Assembly: GCF_963975415.1 (NCBI RefSeq)
Contig: NZ_CAXBGN010000011.1
Location: 1-64,000, forward strand
Reading direction: 5' to 3'
DNA length: 64,000 nucleotides
Source: Kriegella sp963975415
GTDB taxonomy: Bacteria; Bacteroidota; Bacteroidia; Flavobacteriales; Flavobacteriaceae
Shown here: positions 55,306-64,000 of the stretch, in pieces
Layout of the letters: the number at the start of each line of letters is the position of its first letter
Position numbering within the stretch: the stretch's first letter is position 1
The notes under the pieces: generated by a model
The model's input: only the letters and a program-made list of their open reading frames with translations
The model's database searches: none
What the model was told of the DNA's origin: nothing
Position numbers and translations under genes: made by a program

Positions 55306-55706
55306 AACGGAATTTTGGTTTAGTGAATATGCAGTAATTTATCACTTTTTTTAGATCCATTTTGAACCCTGTACCCTTTTTAGAGAAAAGAGCGTTTAAT
55401 TCCTTTTGCCCAGTAGAGTCATTTGAAAGTCTCCAAATCTTATTGACAGCTATGTACGTGACGGTCGGCCACTTCATAAATCCATATCAATTGATCAAGT
55501 AATTACGCACATTATTTTAAATCTGATACCGTTTTTAGCCATATTCAGATTATACCTATAATGAATTTTACAAAACTTAGATTTCATCAAACAATCAAAT
55601 TGCAAGTCTCAACGGAATCTAAATCACAGTTAAAACACTGTTTATGAGGTTTTACTCATTTTTAGCCCAGAAATTAAATAGGAAAACAAGTACAAGAGAA
55701 TATTCA
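55306..55706. other. Gene-free stretch
   Basis: About 400 nt between the sulfatase start and the end of the LytTR regulator gene; AT-rich, no ORF with family support, no clear promoter element found. Confidence 0.5.
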
Positions 55707-56432
55707 TCAAAGCCCCAAAACCGAGAAAAAAGTGTCTTTATGGCTTTCCCCAATGGGAATACGTATGTCATTGATCACGATTCTATTTCGCTGTACCGTG
55801 TTTATGTAATTCACATTGACCGCAAACGATTTGTGTACCCTTAAAAATTGGTTGGGCGGAAGTCTATCCAATAGTTCCCTAAAACTCATAAGTGTCAGTA
55901 TAGCTTTGTTTGTATTGGTGATGTGTATTTTTAAATAATCTTTTAAACCTTGAATATACTCAATATCATCTAAGTTAATTTTGATACTTTCATACTCTGC
56001 CTTGACAAAAATAAATTTTTGGGATTCATTGGTTTCCCCATGTGATGAAAATATGTTGCTTTCCAAAGGTTTTTCATGGCTTGTCAACAGTTCCTTACTT
56101 CTTGAAACAGCCTTTATAAATCGATGGTACGGTATCGGTTTTACCAGATAGTCGACAGCGTTCAGCTCAAACCCTTCAACGGCATATTGCGAATAGGCCG
56201 TAGTAAAAATAAATAGCGGCCTATTGTCAAGTGAATTTATAAAATCAATACCGCTGATCTGCGGCATTTCGATATCGCAAAATATCAAATCGGCCTTTTT
56301 CTCCTTTATTACAGCAATAGCTTCCAGCGGATTGGTAAAGGTTCCCAGTACCTCCACAAAATCGATTTTACTACAATAGTCTACCAAGATTTCAATAGCT
56401 AGGGGTTCATCGTCAATGATAATACATTTCAT
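55707..56432 (-). CDS. LytTR-family response regulator
   Basis: A 241-aa regulator with a receiver domain (MKCIIIDDEPLAIEIL, Asp in LIFCDIEMPQISGIDF) and a C-terminal LytTR DNA-binding domain (IEYIQGLKDYLKIH, FLRVHKSFAVNV). Its kinase is encoded 89 nt upstream on the same strand. Targets are unknown; the DUF4907 gene is in the same run. Confidence 0.93.
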   Translation of the reverse strand: MKCIIIDDEPLAIEILVDYCSKIDFVEVLGTFTNPLEAIAVIKEKKADLIFCDIEMPQISGIDFINSLDNRPLFIFTTAYSQYAVEGFELNAVDYLVKPIPYHRFIKAVSRSKELLTSHEKPLESNIFSSHGETNESQKFIFVKAEYESIKINLDDIEYIQGLKDYLKIHITNTNKAILTLMSFRELLDRLPPNQFLRVHKSFAVNVNYINTVQRNRIVINDIRIPIGESHKDTFFSVLGL

Positions 56433-56521
56433 CTGTTCGTTTTTGTTAGTTTATTAGGGTCTGAGGAAACCCACCAATCCATTTGCGTCGTATATTACAC
56501 CATCGCGACCTCTTTTGCTGC

Positions 56522-57559
56522 TTACTGTCTGAGGGTCAAACTGACCGAATAGGTACTTCCATCATTATTAACGATCAGTTCGTGTGCTAACGGATATAAT
56601 AGTTTCAATCTATTTTTAATATTCTGTAAACCTACACCCGAACTTTTCGTAGGCTCTTTGAAGACTCCTATTTTATTTGTCACTCGTAACTGTATAGACT
56701 TGTCTTGTATTAAAAGGTTTATTCTCACATTGGTCTTTCCTTCATAATCCGTTCCATATTTGAAGGCATTTTCAATAAAGGATATAAACAATAACGGGGG
56801 AATGACCTTATTCTTTTCTTCACCGGAAATTTGCAGGGTGACATTCTCGCTATCCGACAAACGAAGTCGTTGTAATTGCACATAGCTTTTTATGTATTCC
56901 AACTCTTTACTTAGGGGAACAAGGTCTTTATCGGCTTCATAGAGCATATAGCGCATCAACTCGGCCAAATCGACAATTGCCAGTGAGGTGTTCGGTGATT
57001 GTTTCACCGAAAGGGCATAAATGGCATTCAACGAATTAAATAAAAAATGGGGGTTTAGCTGTGTTTTTAAAAATTGAAGTTCCGATTGTATTTTTTGCTT
57101 TTCTACAACTTTGCGGAGATCTTCATTTTTCTTCCATTCCGTATACATACAGAGCATTGCACTTATGATGTATGGGATTCCTATAAAACTGATAGACATA
57201 AAGATTCGCGGGTTCCACAAATCGTCATGCCTGCGGGCTATTCTAGAGCGCATTCTTTCGGGAAAGTCTGCCGGAATTTCAGGGACAAAGAAAAAATTGA
57301 CCAGCAAGGCTGCTGAAATTATCAAACAAACTGATACCGCTAGGTAAATTTGAATATTCCGTTTCAGCAATAATTCAGGAACCACTAAAAAATAATTGAC
57401 ATAAAATAATAACATCCCCATACCTAAGCCAGCTATTAAATTAGAAGGCACAGGTCTAGATTGAGATATCATGGGATAAATTATCAAAATGCAAAAGCAC
57501 CCCCATATGAAAATATGGGCCAAAATCTGGGATATGTATTTCTTTTCAAAGGCCATCAA
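56522..57559 (-). CDS. LytS-type sensor histidine kinase
   Basis: A 345-aa membrane kinase. Four hydrophobic segments (about 12-33, 39-62, 70-92 and 120-140) precede a His_kinase domain with the phospho-acceptor in LKTQLNPHFLFNSLNAIYAL and an ATPase domain (FISFIENAFKYG, GVGLQNIKNRL). It phosphorylates the LytTR regulator encoded next. Four nt separate it from the DUF4907 gene. Confidence 0.92.
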   Translation of the reverse strand: MMAFEKKYISQILAHIFIWGCFCILIIYPMISQSRPVPSNLIAGLGMGMLLFYVNYFLVVPELLLKRNIQIYLAVSVCLIISAALLVNFFFVPEIPADFPERMRSRIARRHDDLWNPRIFMSISFIGIPYIISAMLCMYTEWKKNEDLRKVVEKQKIQSELQFLKTQLNPHFLFNSLNAIYALSVKQSPNTSLAIVDLAELMRYMLYEADKDLVPLSKELEYIKSYVQLQRLRLSDSENVTLQISGEEKNKVIPPLLFISFIENAFKYGTDYEGKTNVRINLLIQDKSIQLRVTNKIGVFKEPTKSSGVGLQNIKNRLKLLYPLAHELIVNNDGSTYSVSLTLRQ

Positions 57560-57563
57560 CAGT

Positions 57564-57902
57564 TTATTGTACCTCCAATATCACAATGTCTAAATCGTCA
57601 AGTTCGCTTAACGCTATCACAGGGCTACGGCCGTTCTTTAATTTATCGACGACCAGATCAGCGAGCAACTGTGCGTCTTTAACAGTTCCAAAGGCTTGTT
57701 TTGTATTAATTGCGGGAATATACTCTTGTCGTATGATTAGTTTATCATCTTTTAGCACTTGATAACCATAACCATCTTCGACTATAACAATATTGGTTTC
57801 ATAAGATGGAGAATCGAGTGATGGCAAAGGAATAAACTCCATTACCCCAAAAAGAGATAGCCCTACAAGAAATAACATTCCAATATTTAGAAAAAATTTC
57901 AT
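57564..57902 (-). CDS. DUF4907 small exported protein
   Basis: A 112-aa protein with an N-terminal hydrophobic signal or anchor (about 4-22). The body fits DUF4907 (YGYQVLKDDKLIIRQEYIPAI, then a short helix with KLKNG). Function unknown. DUF4907 genes are, as I recall, often found with Kelch and DUF4270 genes and LytTR systems, as here. Four nt from the kinase gene, so one operon. Confidence 0.75.
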   Translation of the reverse strand: MKFFLNIGMLFLVGLSLFGVMEFIPLPSLDSPSYETNIVIVEDGYGYQVLKDDKLIIRQEYIPAINTKQAFGTVKDAQLLADLVVDKLKNGRSPVIALSELDDLDIVILEVQ

Positions 57903-58283
57903 CTTATACCGTTATTTAAATATTATATAAAACTTATGCATTGAACCTTCCTATAACTCTACTATTTGAATGCTACTATTAGCATGTAATCGTAATTTAT
58001 ATTCAGATGCACCTGAAAAAATATCTTAATTTTAAAAATGGGGCCCAAACACCACTGTAAGACCCCATTCATCAACTAAAATCACTCAATGAAAAACTCT
58101 TAATTTCTTTTTTATACTTATCCTAAAAATTTCTTTCCATTTAAAATAAGATTTCCCTTTTCCTAAACCACAGAACATCTATGATCCATACGGCAGACTG
58201 AATTCTTTCTTTTTGTTTTAAAATGGGGCCAAACATCACGGCGTGACCCCATTTCATCAACTAAAATCACTCAACGAAAACTC
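57903..58283. other. Spacer with duplicated Kelch-gene terminator
   Basis: 381 nt without a gene. It contains two related copies of an approximately 80-bp block (58031-58112 and 58217-58298) that include a hairpin and the end of the Kelch coding region, apparently left over from a duplication. Confidence 0.6.
58031..58112 (-). repeat. Copy 1 of an 80-bp terminator repeat
   Basis: Contains ATGGGG/CCCCAT (58038-58043 and 58063-58068) and the shared ATCAACTAAAATCACTCAA segment; clearly similar to copy 2. Its left part resembles the end of the Kelch gene but is degenerate. Confidence 0.7.
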
Positions 58284-58298
58284 TTAATCTTCTTCTTC
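58217..58298 (-). repeat. Copy 2 of the 80-bp repeat, Kelch gene terminator
   Basis: ATGGGG (58223-58228) pairs with CCCCAT (58247-58252) around an inner TCACG/CGTGA stem; the minus-strand transcript continues into a T-rich stretch. It is the working terminator of the Kelch gene and overlaps its last codons. Confidence 0.7.
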
Positions 58299-59276
58299 GT
58301 ATTCATCAAAGGGGAAAAATTCGTCAAGATCATCTAAATACAGACTTCCCGTTCTTCCCATACCGATGAATGCCCTACTCGTGTTTGAAAAAACAATAGC
58401 ATCTTGACGCGACGTTCCTTCATAAGAAGTCTTTACTTCCCAGGTATCTAATGACGGGTCATATTCCCAAATTGAATTGGTGGCCCCTGATCTTTCACCA
58501 CAAGCAATATATCCATATCCATTCATTGTAAAGCCTAAGGCATTGCTTCTAGTAACCTGATAATCATCTTCTTCGTCGAGGTCTAACTTTTTAGTCCAAC
58601 TTTCAGTAGCAGTATCAAATACCCAAAAATCATCTAGATAAACACCATTGGAGATTCCTGTTCCTAAATACACTTTGTCTCCGATAGTAAAAGTGGTTGC
58701 CGCCCTTCTTTTATCGCCGCCAAAACCTTCGAGTTCTACCCAAGTATCTGATGACGGATCGTATTTCCAAAAGTCTTTCCGGTCATTATCCCCATCAAAT
58801 CCGGTACCGAAATATCCAACTCCATTGACCCCAAAAGCTACGGCATTTCTTCGGGGTGTTTCCAGACCCGCGATTTCTGTCCAAGTATTAGAACTTGGGT
58901 CGTAAGCATAAAAATCACTCAGTTCGCTCAGTCCGTCATATCCAGAACCAATATAGCCGATACCATCTACTTCAAAACCCACTGCAGCATTTCTGGCTAC
59001 TCCAGGAAAATCTGCCTTTTGTGACCAATAGTCACCATCCATATTATACGCCCATACTGATGTCAGATAATCATCGCCATCATACCCAACACCCATATAA
59101 CCTATATTGCCAATAGTGAATCCCGAAACACTGCTTCTTGGGCTACCGTCAAATACCGATCTGTCCACCCAGTTACCCAAATCTTCATCATCATCATCAT
59201 TCGAGCAACCGGTTAGGAACAGAATCAATACACTAAAAAGGGTAATCGTTTTAAAATTATCTTCAATTCTTTTCAT
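58284..59276 (-). CDS. Kelch-repeat lipoprotein
   Basis: A 330-aa lipoprotein started at MKRIEDNFKT (59276), which puts the lipobox Cys at 24 (FLTGC); an upstream in-frame ATG at 59372 would bury the signal peptide. Acidic SNDDDDED follows the Cys. Then about six Kelch blades (each with a GYMGVGYDG- or GYFGTGFDG-like Gly pair and a W about 35 residues on) form a beta-propeller. Likely a surface binding protein. Divergent from the DUF4270 gene. Confidence 0.9.
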   Translation of the reverse strand: MKRIEDNFKTITLFSVLILFLTGCSNDDDDEDLGNWVDRSVFDGSPRSSVSGFTIGNIGYMGVGYDGDDYLTSVWAYNMDGDYWSQKADFPGVARNAAVGFEVDGIGYIGSGYDGLSELSDFYAYDPSSNTWTEIAGLETPRRNAVAFGVNGVGYFGTGFDGDNDRKDFWKYDPSSDTWVELEGFGGDKRRAATTFTIGDKVYLGTGISNGVYLDDFWVFDTATESWTKKLDLDEEDDYQVTRSNALGFTMNGYGYIACGERSGATNSIWEYDPSLDTWEVKTSYEGTSRQDAIVFSNTSRAFIGMGRTGSLYLDDLDEFFPFDEYEEED

Positions 59277-59468
59277 TCCAATCAATTTATTTTTTGGTCT
59301 TAATTTTTCATCAAAGCTAAAACGTGGATCGGCCTTTAAAAAACAGAATATATCAAGGGGAGGTTTTAACATATCAAATGGGCGATTTGATCTACGAACG
59401 CCACTACCATATTCATCGTGATAATTTGAGGATTGATCTTAAAAGAACGGGCGTTGGTCTATTCGGGT

Positions 59469-59498
59469 TTTGAGGCTTGTGCATGCATTCTACCTTTG
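59469..59498 (+). promoter_or_regulatory. DUF4270 gene promoter
   Basis: TTTTG ending at 59472, an 18-nt spacer, then TACCTTTG at 59491-59498 (TAnnTTTG). It lies inside the longer in-frame ORF from 59477 and so supports the start at 59516. Confidence 0.6.
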
Positions 59499-59515
59499 AT
59501 TCAAATCAACGAAAT

Positions 59516-60856
59516 ATGAAAAGGGAAACCATACATAAAGTCCTCCGATTGCTACCTTCTATTATCATCCTGTTTCCAATGGTGTTTGCTGCCTGCGACG
59601 AAGATGCCATAGATAGTTCTGAATTCGTAGCTGGGGAAGTCTTTACAGAAAGTAACATTAGGGTCATACAAATTGACACCATTACCGTAGAAACATCGAC
59701 CGTCAAATTTGACAGTCTTATAACCTCGCAATCGTCACGAGTTTTGGTAGGCAAATATGTCGATCCCGAATTCGGTACCGTGCGCTCTGCAAGCTACTTT
59801 GAACTCTTGCCTACGACATATACTATAGATTCAGAAGCAGAATTCGATAGTATTGCGATGTATTTAAAACTCGACAAATACTATTACAACGACACCCTGA
59901 AACAAAACACCATTCAAATCAAGGAACTTAATGAAGCCGTGAAAGCCTACAATGGAGATGACCTTTACAATACGGGTAGTTTTACCTATAAGGAAGAAGA
60001 TCTCGGAACTTTGTCATATACCCCCAGACCTATAAGCTCCGACTCTTTGGAAATCAGGCTTTCCGACAGTCTCGGAATTGATATTTTCAAGGAGTTTCAG
60101 GAAAAATCGATTACAAACCTTGCCGAATTCAATGTTCATTTTAAGGGCATGGCATTATTGCCCGGGGAAACCGACGATGGATCTATCATTGGTTTTTCAT
60201 TGGCAGCTGAAAATAGCTATATGCGTCTTTATTTTAGCACTGCAGGGGAAACTGAACGTTTATCGAATTATATCGATTTTACGATTAACACCACGAGTTC
60301 GCCCACCCCGTTTTTCAACCAAATAACGACTGAAGACCCCAACGAATATTTAAAAACACTTACCGATAAAGAAATTGAACTTAAAAGCGCTAATGCCGAA
60401 GACCGAAGTTTTATACAGTCAGGTGTAGGGATTGCCACTCGAATTCAATTTCCGCACATCAAAAGTATTTACGACATACCTGGTGAAGGCACTATTTTAA
60501 ATGCCGTTTTAAAATTAAAACCTACAGCTCAAAGTTTTGATGATCATTTGATTTTGAGAGATAGCTTATCGGTCTATCTCGTCGATGTAAACAACGACCT
60601 GACAGAACAGCTATCTTACATCGCCGTTTTAAATCGGGACAATCAAGAATTCAACGACATTTATTATGAACTGTCATTAAGCAGTTATATCGAAAAGCTG
60701 TTAGTAACCGAAAGATACACAGGTGAAGCCCTAGTACTATTGCCAGACAATTACAATAGCACGGTCGACCGCTTTATACTTAACGGAAACAACAGTTCAG
60801 ATTACAGTACCACTTTAGAACTTACCTATTCTATTTATGATGAAGTTGAAAACTAA
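59516..60856 (+). CDS. DUF4270 lipoprotein
   Basis: A 446-aa lipoprotein started at MKRETIHKVL (59516); the promoter excludes the ATG at 59477. Lipobox FAAC, Cys27, followed by acidic residues. The body matches DUF4270, a family of large surface lipoproteins limited to Bacteroidota whose function is unknown. It overlaps the next gene by 20 nt, so the two are translated together. Divergent from the Kelch lipoprotein. Confidence 0.85.
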   Translation: MKRETIHKVLRLLPSIIILFPMVFAACDEDAIDSSEFVAGEVFTESNIRVIQIDTITVETSTVKFDSLITSQSSRVLVGKYVDPEFGTVRSASYFELLPTTYTIDSEAEFDSIAMYLKLDKYYYNDTLKQNTIQIKELNEAVKAYNGDDLYNTGSFTYKEEDLGTLSYTPRPISSDSLEIRLSDSLGIDIFKEFQEKSITNLAEFNVHFKGMALLPGETDDGSIIGFSLAAENSYMRLYFSTAGETERLSNYIDFTINTTSSPTPFFNQITTEDPNEYLKTLTDKEIELKSANAEDRSFIQSGVGIATRIQFPHIKSIYDIPGEGTILNAVLKLKPTAQSFDDHLILRDSLSVYLVDVNNDLTEQLSYIAVLNRDNQEFNDIYYELSLSSYIEKLLVTERYTGEALVLLPDNYNSTVDRFILNGNNSSDYSTTLELTYSIYDEVEN

Positions 60857-62093
60857 AATCTTACTATTTATTTCAGGTCTAATTTCAATATCAACATTCG
60901 TTCGGGCACAATCTGAAGGATTGACCAGTTCGCCCTATTCCCTTTACGGCTTAGGTGTTATAAATCAGACTAGTATTGGAAGATCCAATGGTTTGGGATA
61001 TACGGGAATCGGCCTAAAAACAGAAACGGAAATCAATAACCTCAACCCGGCCAATTTTGCCTTAGTCCCACAGAACTCCTTTTTTTATGATATAGGTGTA
61101 ACCAGTGAATACAACAACTATAGTAATGCCGGCACATCGGAAGGACGCACTAGCCTAAACTTTTCAAATTTTGCTTTTGCCTTTAGAATAACAGAAGGTC
61201 TGGGAGCCGGTATTACAATGGTTCCATACAGCGATGTCGGGTATACATTGGTAGGTATACAAAGTAATATAGAAGGAACTACGGAATTCTTCGAAAGTAA
61301 TGTTGCGGGCGTTGGAGGATTGAGTGATTTACGCTTGAACCTAGGGTATGAAATTGTCGATAATTTACGTCTTGGTTTATCAACCTCTTTTTTATTCGGA
61401 AGTATCGAAGAAAATGAAGACTTTCAAATTACCAGCAGCTATTTTCAATCAACTGAAACTACCAACTATAGAGGTATTCGTCTTGGTTTCGGACTTCAAT
61501 ACGACCTTTTAGAAAACATGACCATTGGTAGTACCCTTCAATTCCCTACAGTGCTAGAAGGAACTTTAGAGCGCTATGCGACCAAGAATCTTGACGGCGT
61601 CGACATTATTGTTGAAGATAACACCACGGCCGATGCTTCAAGCTTCACCATGCCCTTGGAAGTCGGTATTGGCCTAAGTGGCACACTGTACAAATCGCTA
61701 ACCTTAAGTGCAGATTACAAAAAGAACTATTGGGGCACTACCGAGCAAAGCGAGAACTTGGGTAGCTATGTCGATCAAGACATCTATGCCTTCGGTCTAG
61801 AATACATAAGAAGTCGAGATAGCTACAAACTATCACATCGCATTCGATATCGAGCCGGATTTAACTACGACAATGGCTATTTGGCCATCGGAAACACTAG
61901 GGTAAATGGTTTTAACCTGACCACGGGTATAGGAATTCCTCTCAGTACTGGCACCAACTCACTACTGAACCTATCCTACAGCTACGGTTCTAAGGGTCAA
62001 ATTCAAAACGTTTTGGTGAAAGAAGATTACCATTTGCTCACCCTGAATCTGAGCTTGGAAGATTTATGGTTCAGGAAAAGAAAAATCAATTGA
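60837..62093 (+). CDS. Outer-membrane beta-barrel protein, FadL/PorV-like
   Basis: A 418-aa protein with a signal peptide (LISISTFVRAQ, cleavage near 24) and the SSPYSLYGLGVINQ start typical of flavobacterial barrel proteins. The N-terminal part places NLNPANFALVPQ in a loop, and strands alternate through the whole length. It resembles the FadL-like and PorV-like outer-membrane families. Overlap with DUF4270 (20 nt) implies a joint function, perhaps an anchoring pair. Confidence 0.75.
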   Translation: MMKLKTKILLFISGLISISTFVRAQSEGLTSSPYSLYGLGVINQTSIGRSNGLGYTGIGLKTETEINNLNPANFALVPQNSFFYDIGVTSEYNNYSNAGTSEGRTSLNFSNFAFAFRITEGLGAGITMVPYSDVGYTLVGIQSNIEGTTEFFESNVAGVGGLSDLRLNLGYEIVDNLRLGLSTSFLFGSIEENEDFQITSSYFQSTETTNYRGIRLGFGLQYDLLENMTIGSTLQFPTVLEGTLERYATKNLDGVDIIVEDNTTADASSFTMPLEVGIGLSGTLYKSLTLSADYKKNYWGTTEQSENLGSYVDQDIYAFGLEYIRSRDSYKLSHRIRYRAGFNYDNGYLAIGNTRVNGFNLTTGIGIPLSTGTNSLLNLSYSYGSKGQIQNVLVKEDYHLLTLNLSLEDLWFRKRKIN

Positions 62094-62141
62094 TATTCTT
62101 AAAAAGAACGAAAAAAACACCAAATTTCAAACACATCATTA

Positions 62142-62432
62142 ATGGGAAAAAGCCTTCTAAAAAAAAGTATTTTTATTTTGAGCTTGTTAGCTATGACCAG
62201 CCTCTATTCACAAGAGAAAAAAAAGCATCAAAACAATGCCACATACAAAATATTTAAACGGTTAGATACCGATCATGATGGCGTGATCAGTAAAGACGAG
62301 GCAAAAAAAGCTAGGAAAAGTCTTATTTATGCCGATTTCGAACTTATCGACACAGATAAGAGTATGACCATTACATTAAAGGAATTACAAATAATCAGCG
62401 GCGATTCTGCTGAAGAAGAGGAAAGAAAGTGA
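62142..62432 (+). CDS. Small secreted EF-hand protein
   Basis: A 96-aa protein with a signal peptide (cleavage near 24) and two EF-hand loops. The first is canonical (D42-T-D-H-D-G-V-I-S-K-D-E53). The second (D70-T-D-K-S-M-T-I-T-L-K-E81) lacks the glycine but keeps the ligands. It probably binds calcium outside the cytoplasm. Downstream of the barrel gene on the same strand with a 48-nt gap. Confidence 0.85.
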   Translation: MGKSLLKKSIFILSLLAMTSLYSQEKKKHQNNATYKIFKRLDTDHDGVISKDEAKKARKSLIYADFELIDTDKSMTITLKELQIISGDSAEEEERK

Positions 62433-62465
62433 TGGAGTAAATACCCGCCAAATGCCGCCACATAC

Positions 62466-63146
62466 CTATTCAAACAGTTCTTGCCTAACTAAATCAAAAT
62501 AGCGAGCACTTACGGGTATACTAACATTACCAATAATTAAATCCCTTCCCTTTAAGGCCGACACCTTCTTCTTGTTAATAATATAAGAGCGATGTACCCT
62601 CATAAAATTATCTTTCGGCAGCACATTCTCCAACGATTTTAGTGATTGGTTGCTCATCAACTTTCCTTCGGCAGAATAATAAATTACGTACTCGCTATCA
62701 CTTTCGATATATAGAATGTCGGCATACTTTAATTTATGAAGATCATAACCCGACTTCACGGTTATGGTACCCTCTTGAACAGGAAATTTGGCCTCCGGTT
62801 TGATTTTGGAGACCGACTTCAAAAAACGTTCGAAGGTAATGGGCTTTAAAAGATAATCGAGTGCATTCAACTCAAATCCTTCGACAGCATATTCAGAATA
62901 GGCTGTGGTGAAAATAACCTGTGTCGTCGGAGCTATCATTTTGGCAAAATCCGTTCCTTTAATTTCTGGCATCTGAATGTCGAGAAAAAGCAAATCTATG
63001 CTGATTTCACGCATTACCTGCATAGCTTCCAAGGGGCTTTCGACGGAACCGGCACAGCTTAAGAAGTCTATTCGCCCTATATAAGCTTCCAACAGATTTC
63101 TGGCCAACTCTTCATCATCGACGACTAAACACTTAATCTTCTCCAT
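62466..63146 (-). CDS. LytTR-family response regulator
   Basis: A 226-aa regulator with a receiver domain (CLVVDDEELARNLLE, Asp in LLFLDIQMPEIKG) and a LytTR domain (DILYIESDSEYVIYY, FMRVHRSYIIN). It overlaps its kinase gene by 14 nt on the same strand. Targets unknown. Confidence 0.93.
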   Translation of the reverse strand: MEKIKCLVVDDEELARNLLEAYIGRIDFLSCAGSVESPLEAMQVMREISIDLLFLDIQMPEIKGTDFAKMIAPTTQVIFTTAYSEYAVEGFELNALDYLLKPITFERFLKSVSKIKPEAKFPVQEGTITVKSGYDLHKLKYADILYIESDSEYVIYYSAEGKLMSNQSLKSLENVLPKDNFMRVHRSYIINKKKVSALKGRDLIIGNVSIPVSARYFDLVRQELFE

Positions 63147-63984
63147 CTAAATTTAAATGTAGTTTAACTTCAAAAGTAGTCGATTTGTTATTAATAATTA
63201 GTTCATGACGCTTCGGATAAAGCAGGGTTAGCCTTTTTTTGACATTCTCCAATCCGATGCCCCCTACTTTATCTTTGTTTAAAACTGCTTCAGGTACGCT
63301 ATTCACTATTTCGAATTTGATTTCCTCCGAATCGGAATAGACACTTATCGTTAAGAAAACATTATTGATTTTTTCGAGATTCCCATGCTTTAACGCATTT
63401 TCCACAAAGGGAATCAATAGCATTGGGGCTATGTTTACATTTCTATCAAGAACCGTGAAATCTGTCGTAATAGGAAACACTTTACTACTTTTTAGACAGA
63501 ACAAATTCAAATAATTTTCGATATAATCAATTTCCTTATGTAGTGGTACAAAAGGGCGATCACATTCATAAAGCACATACCTCAGCATATCTGACAACGA
63601 ACTGATACTCTGTTGCGTCTTATTCGAATCTATAACCGAAAGTGCATAAATATTGTTTAAAGAATTGAATAAAAAATGTGGATTTATCTGCGATTTCAAT
63701 AGTTTAAGTTCGGTCTGCAAGTTTTCATTTTTATTTCGAATTGTCTCTTCTTCCTGCTTTTGTGCAAACAGAAAAGTCTCAACAATCGTTGCAAGTACAT
63801 AAGCAATTGTCAACAGCAAAAATTCTATTAAAAACCGCGGTGGGGGTTGCACCCTCATATTGGGTAAGGCCCCTCTTCGCGGTGGGGGTCCCTGAAAGAT
63901 TTGTGAACTTACTGCTGAACAGACCAAAAGAAGTACTAGGGATACTAAAATGAAGTACGTGTATTTTTTCTTCAAAAGTAGCAC
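63133..63984 (-). CDS. LytS-type sensor histidine kinase, 5' end possibly outside the window
   Basis: At least 283 aa. Two hydrophobic segments (about 8-29 and 48-70) precede the His_kinase domain (LKSQINPHFLFNSLNNIYAL) and the ATPase part (LIPFVENALKHG, GIGLENVKKRL). The visible start is GTG at 63984, and the frame stays open to the window edge, so the true start may lie upstream. Partner of the LytTR regulator encoded next. Confidence 0.88.
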   Translation of the reverse strand: MLLLKKKYTYFILVSLVLLLVCSAVSSQIFQGPPPRRGALPNMRVQPPPRFLIEFLLLTIAYVLATIVETFLFAQKQEEETIRNKNENLQTELKLLKSQINPHFLFNSLNNIYALSVIDSNKTQQSISSLSDMLRYVLYECDRPFVPLHKEIDYIENYLNLFCLKSSKVFPITTDFTVLDRNVNIAPMLLIPFVENALKHGNLEKINNVFLTISVYSDSEEIKFEIVNSVPEAVLNKDKVGGIGLENVKKRLTLLYPKRHELIINNKSTTFEVKLHLNLDGED

Positions 63985-64000
63985 CGGCGCCGTATAATAG

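Noticed and set aside
1..64000. CRISPR arrays, prophage or insertion sequences
   Set aside because: No regularly spaced repeats, no transposase or phage proteins and no terminal inverted repeats were seen.

Overview
The window looks like chromosomal DNA of a marine member of the Flavobacteriaceae (Bacteroidota). The evidence is internal. Promoters carry the Bacteroidota TAnnTTTG -7 element, with a TTG about 19-20 bp upstream in several cases. There is a SusC/SusD pair, LytTR regulators paired with LytS-type kinases, DUF4270 and DUF4907 proteins and many Ser-Asp-Asp-Asp type lipoproteins. Secreted sulfatases sit beside an alpha-L-rhamnosidase. The species cannot be named from sequence alone.

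Layout. 0-5 kb: a leftward promoter leaving the window, then the translation operon thrS-infC-rpmI-rplT (infC has no ordinary start codon and appears to begin with AUA), YjbQ and a Cof-type HAD phosphatase. 5-14.5 kb: an iron/siderophore-type uptake locus. It holds an AraC regulator, TonB-dependent receptor, DUF4374 lipoprotein, secreted ankyrin protein, a DUF2271 protein with a flavinylation-like motif, and a PepSY membrane protein fused to flavodoxin and ferredoxin-reductase domains. 14.5-26.5 kb: housekeeping genes, namely a secreted protein of unclear function, dnaB, accA, an LptF/LptG permease, tgt, transketolase split into two genes, a small beta-barrel protein, an FKBP-type lipoprotein, an S4 RNA-binding protein, a PRTase, shikimate kinase and tRNA-Lys(TTT).

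26.6-43 kb: twelve genes on the minus strand forming a glycan/amino-sugar catabolic region. These are a GH109-like Gfo/Idh glycosidase and NagB-type deaminase, then SusC/SusD, a Tat-exported Gfo/Idh oxidoreductase, an Nramp-fold transporter lacking the metal-binding signature, a DHDPS-fold lyase paired with an SDR epimerase, an M20 amidohydrolase, a double GNAT protein and a BNR/sialidase-like lipoprotein. A divergent LacI regulator (43.4 kb) has two matching LacI/PurR-type operators upstream. 44.4-49 kb is decayed: a frameshifted second copy of the Gfo/Idh gene contains a block of about 315 bp almost identical to the intact gene (a gene-conversion signature), followed by a histidine kinase split by a frameshift at an A8 run and its receiver protein.

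49.4-55.3 kb: sulfatase, GH78 alpha-L-rhamnosidase and a second sulfatase, suggesting attack on a sulfated, rhamnose-containing algal polysaccharide such as ulvan. 55.7-64 kb: two LytS/LytTR two-component pairs flank a DUF4907 protein, a Kelch lipoprotein, a DUF4270 lipoprotein, an outer-membrane barrel-like protein and an EF-hand protein.

The best candidates for something little described are the flavin-based extracytoplasmic reduction module in the siderophore locus, the Nramp-like/DHDPS/epimerase catabolic module, and the patchwork pseudogene. All functional statements rest on motif reading and memory of families; no search was run.
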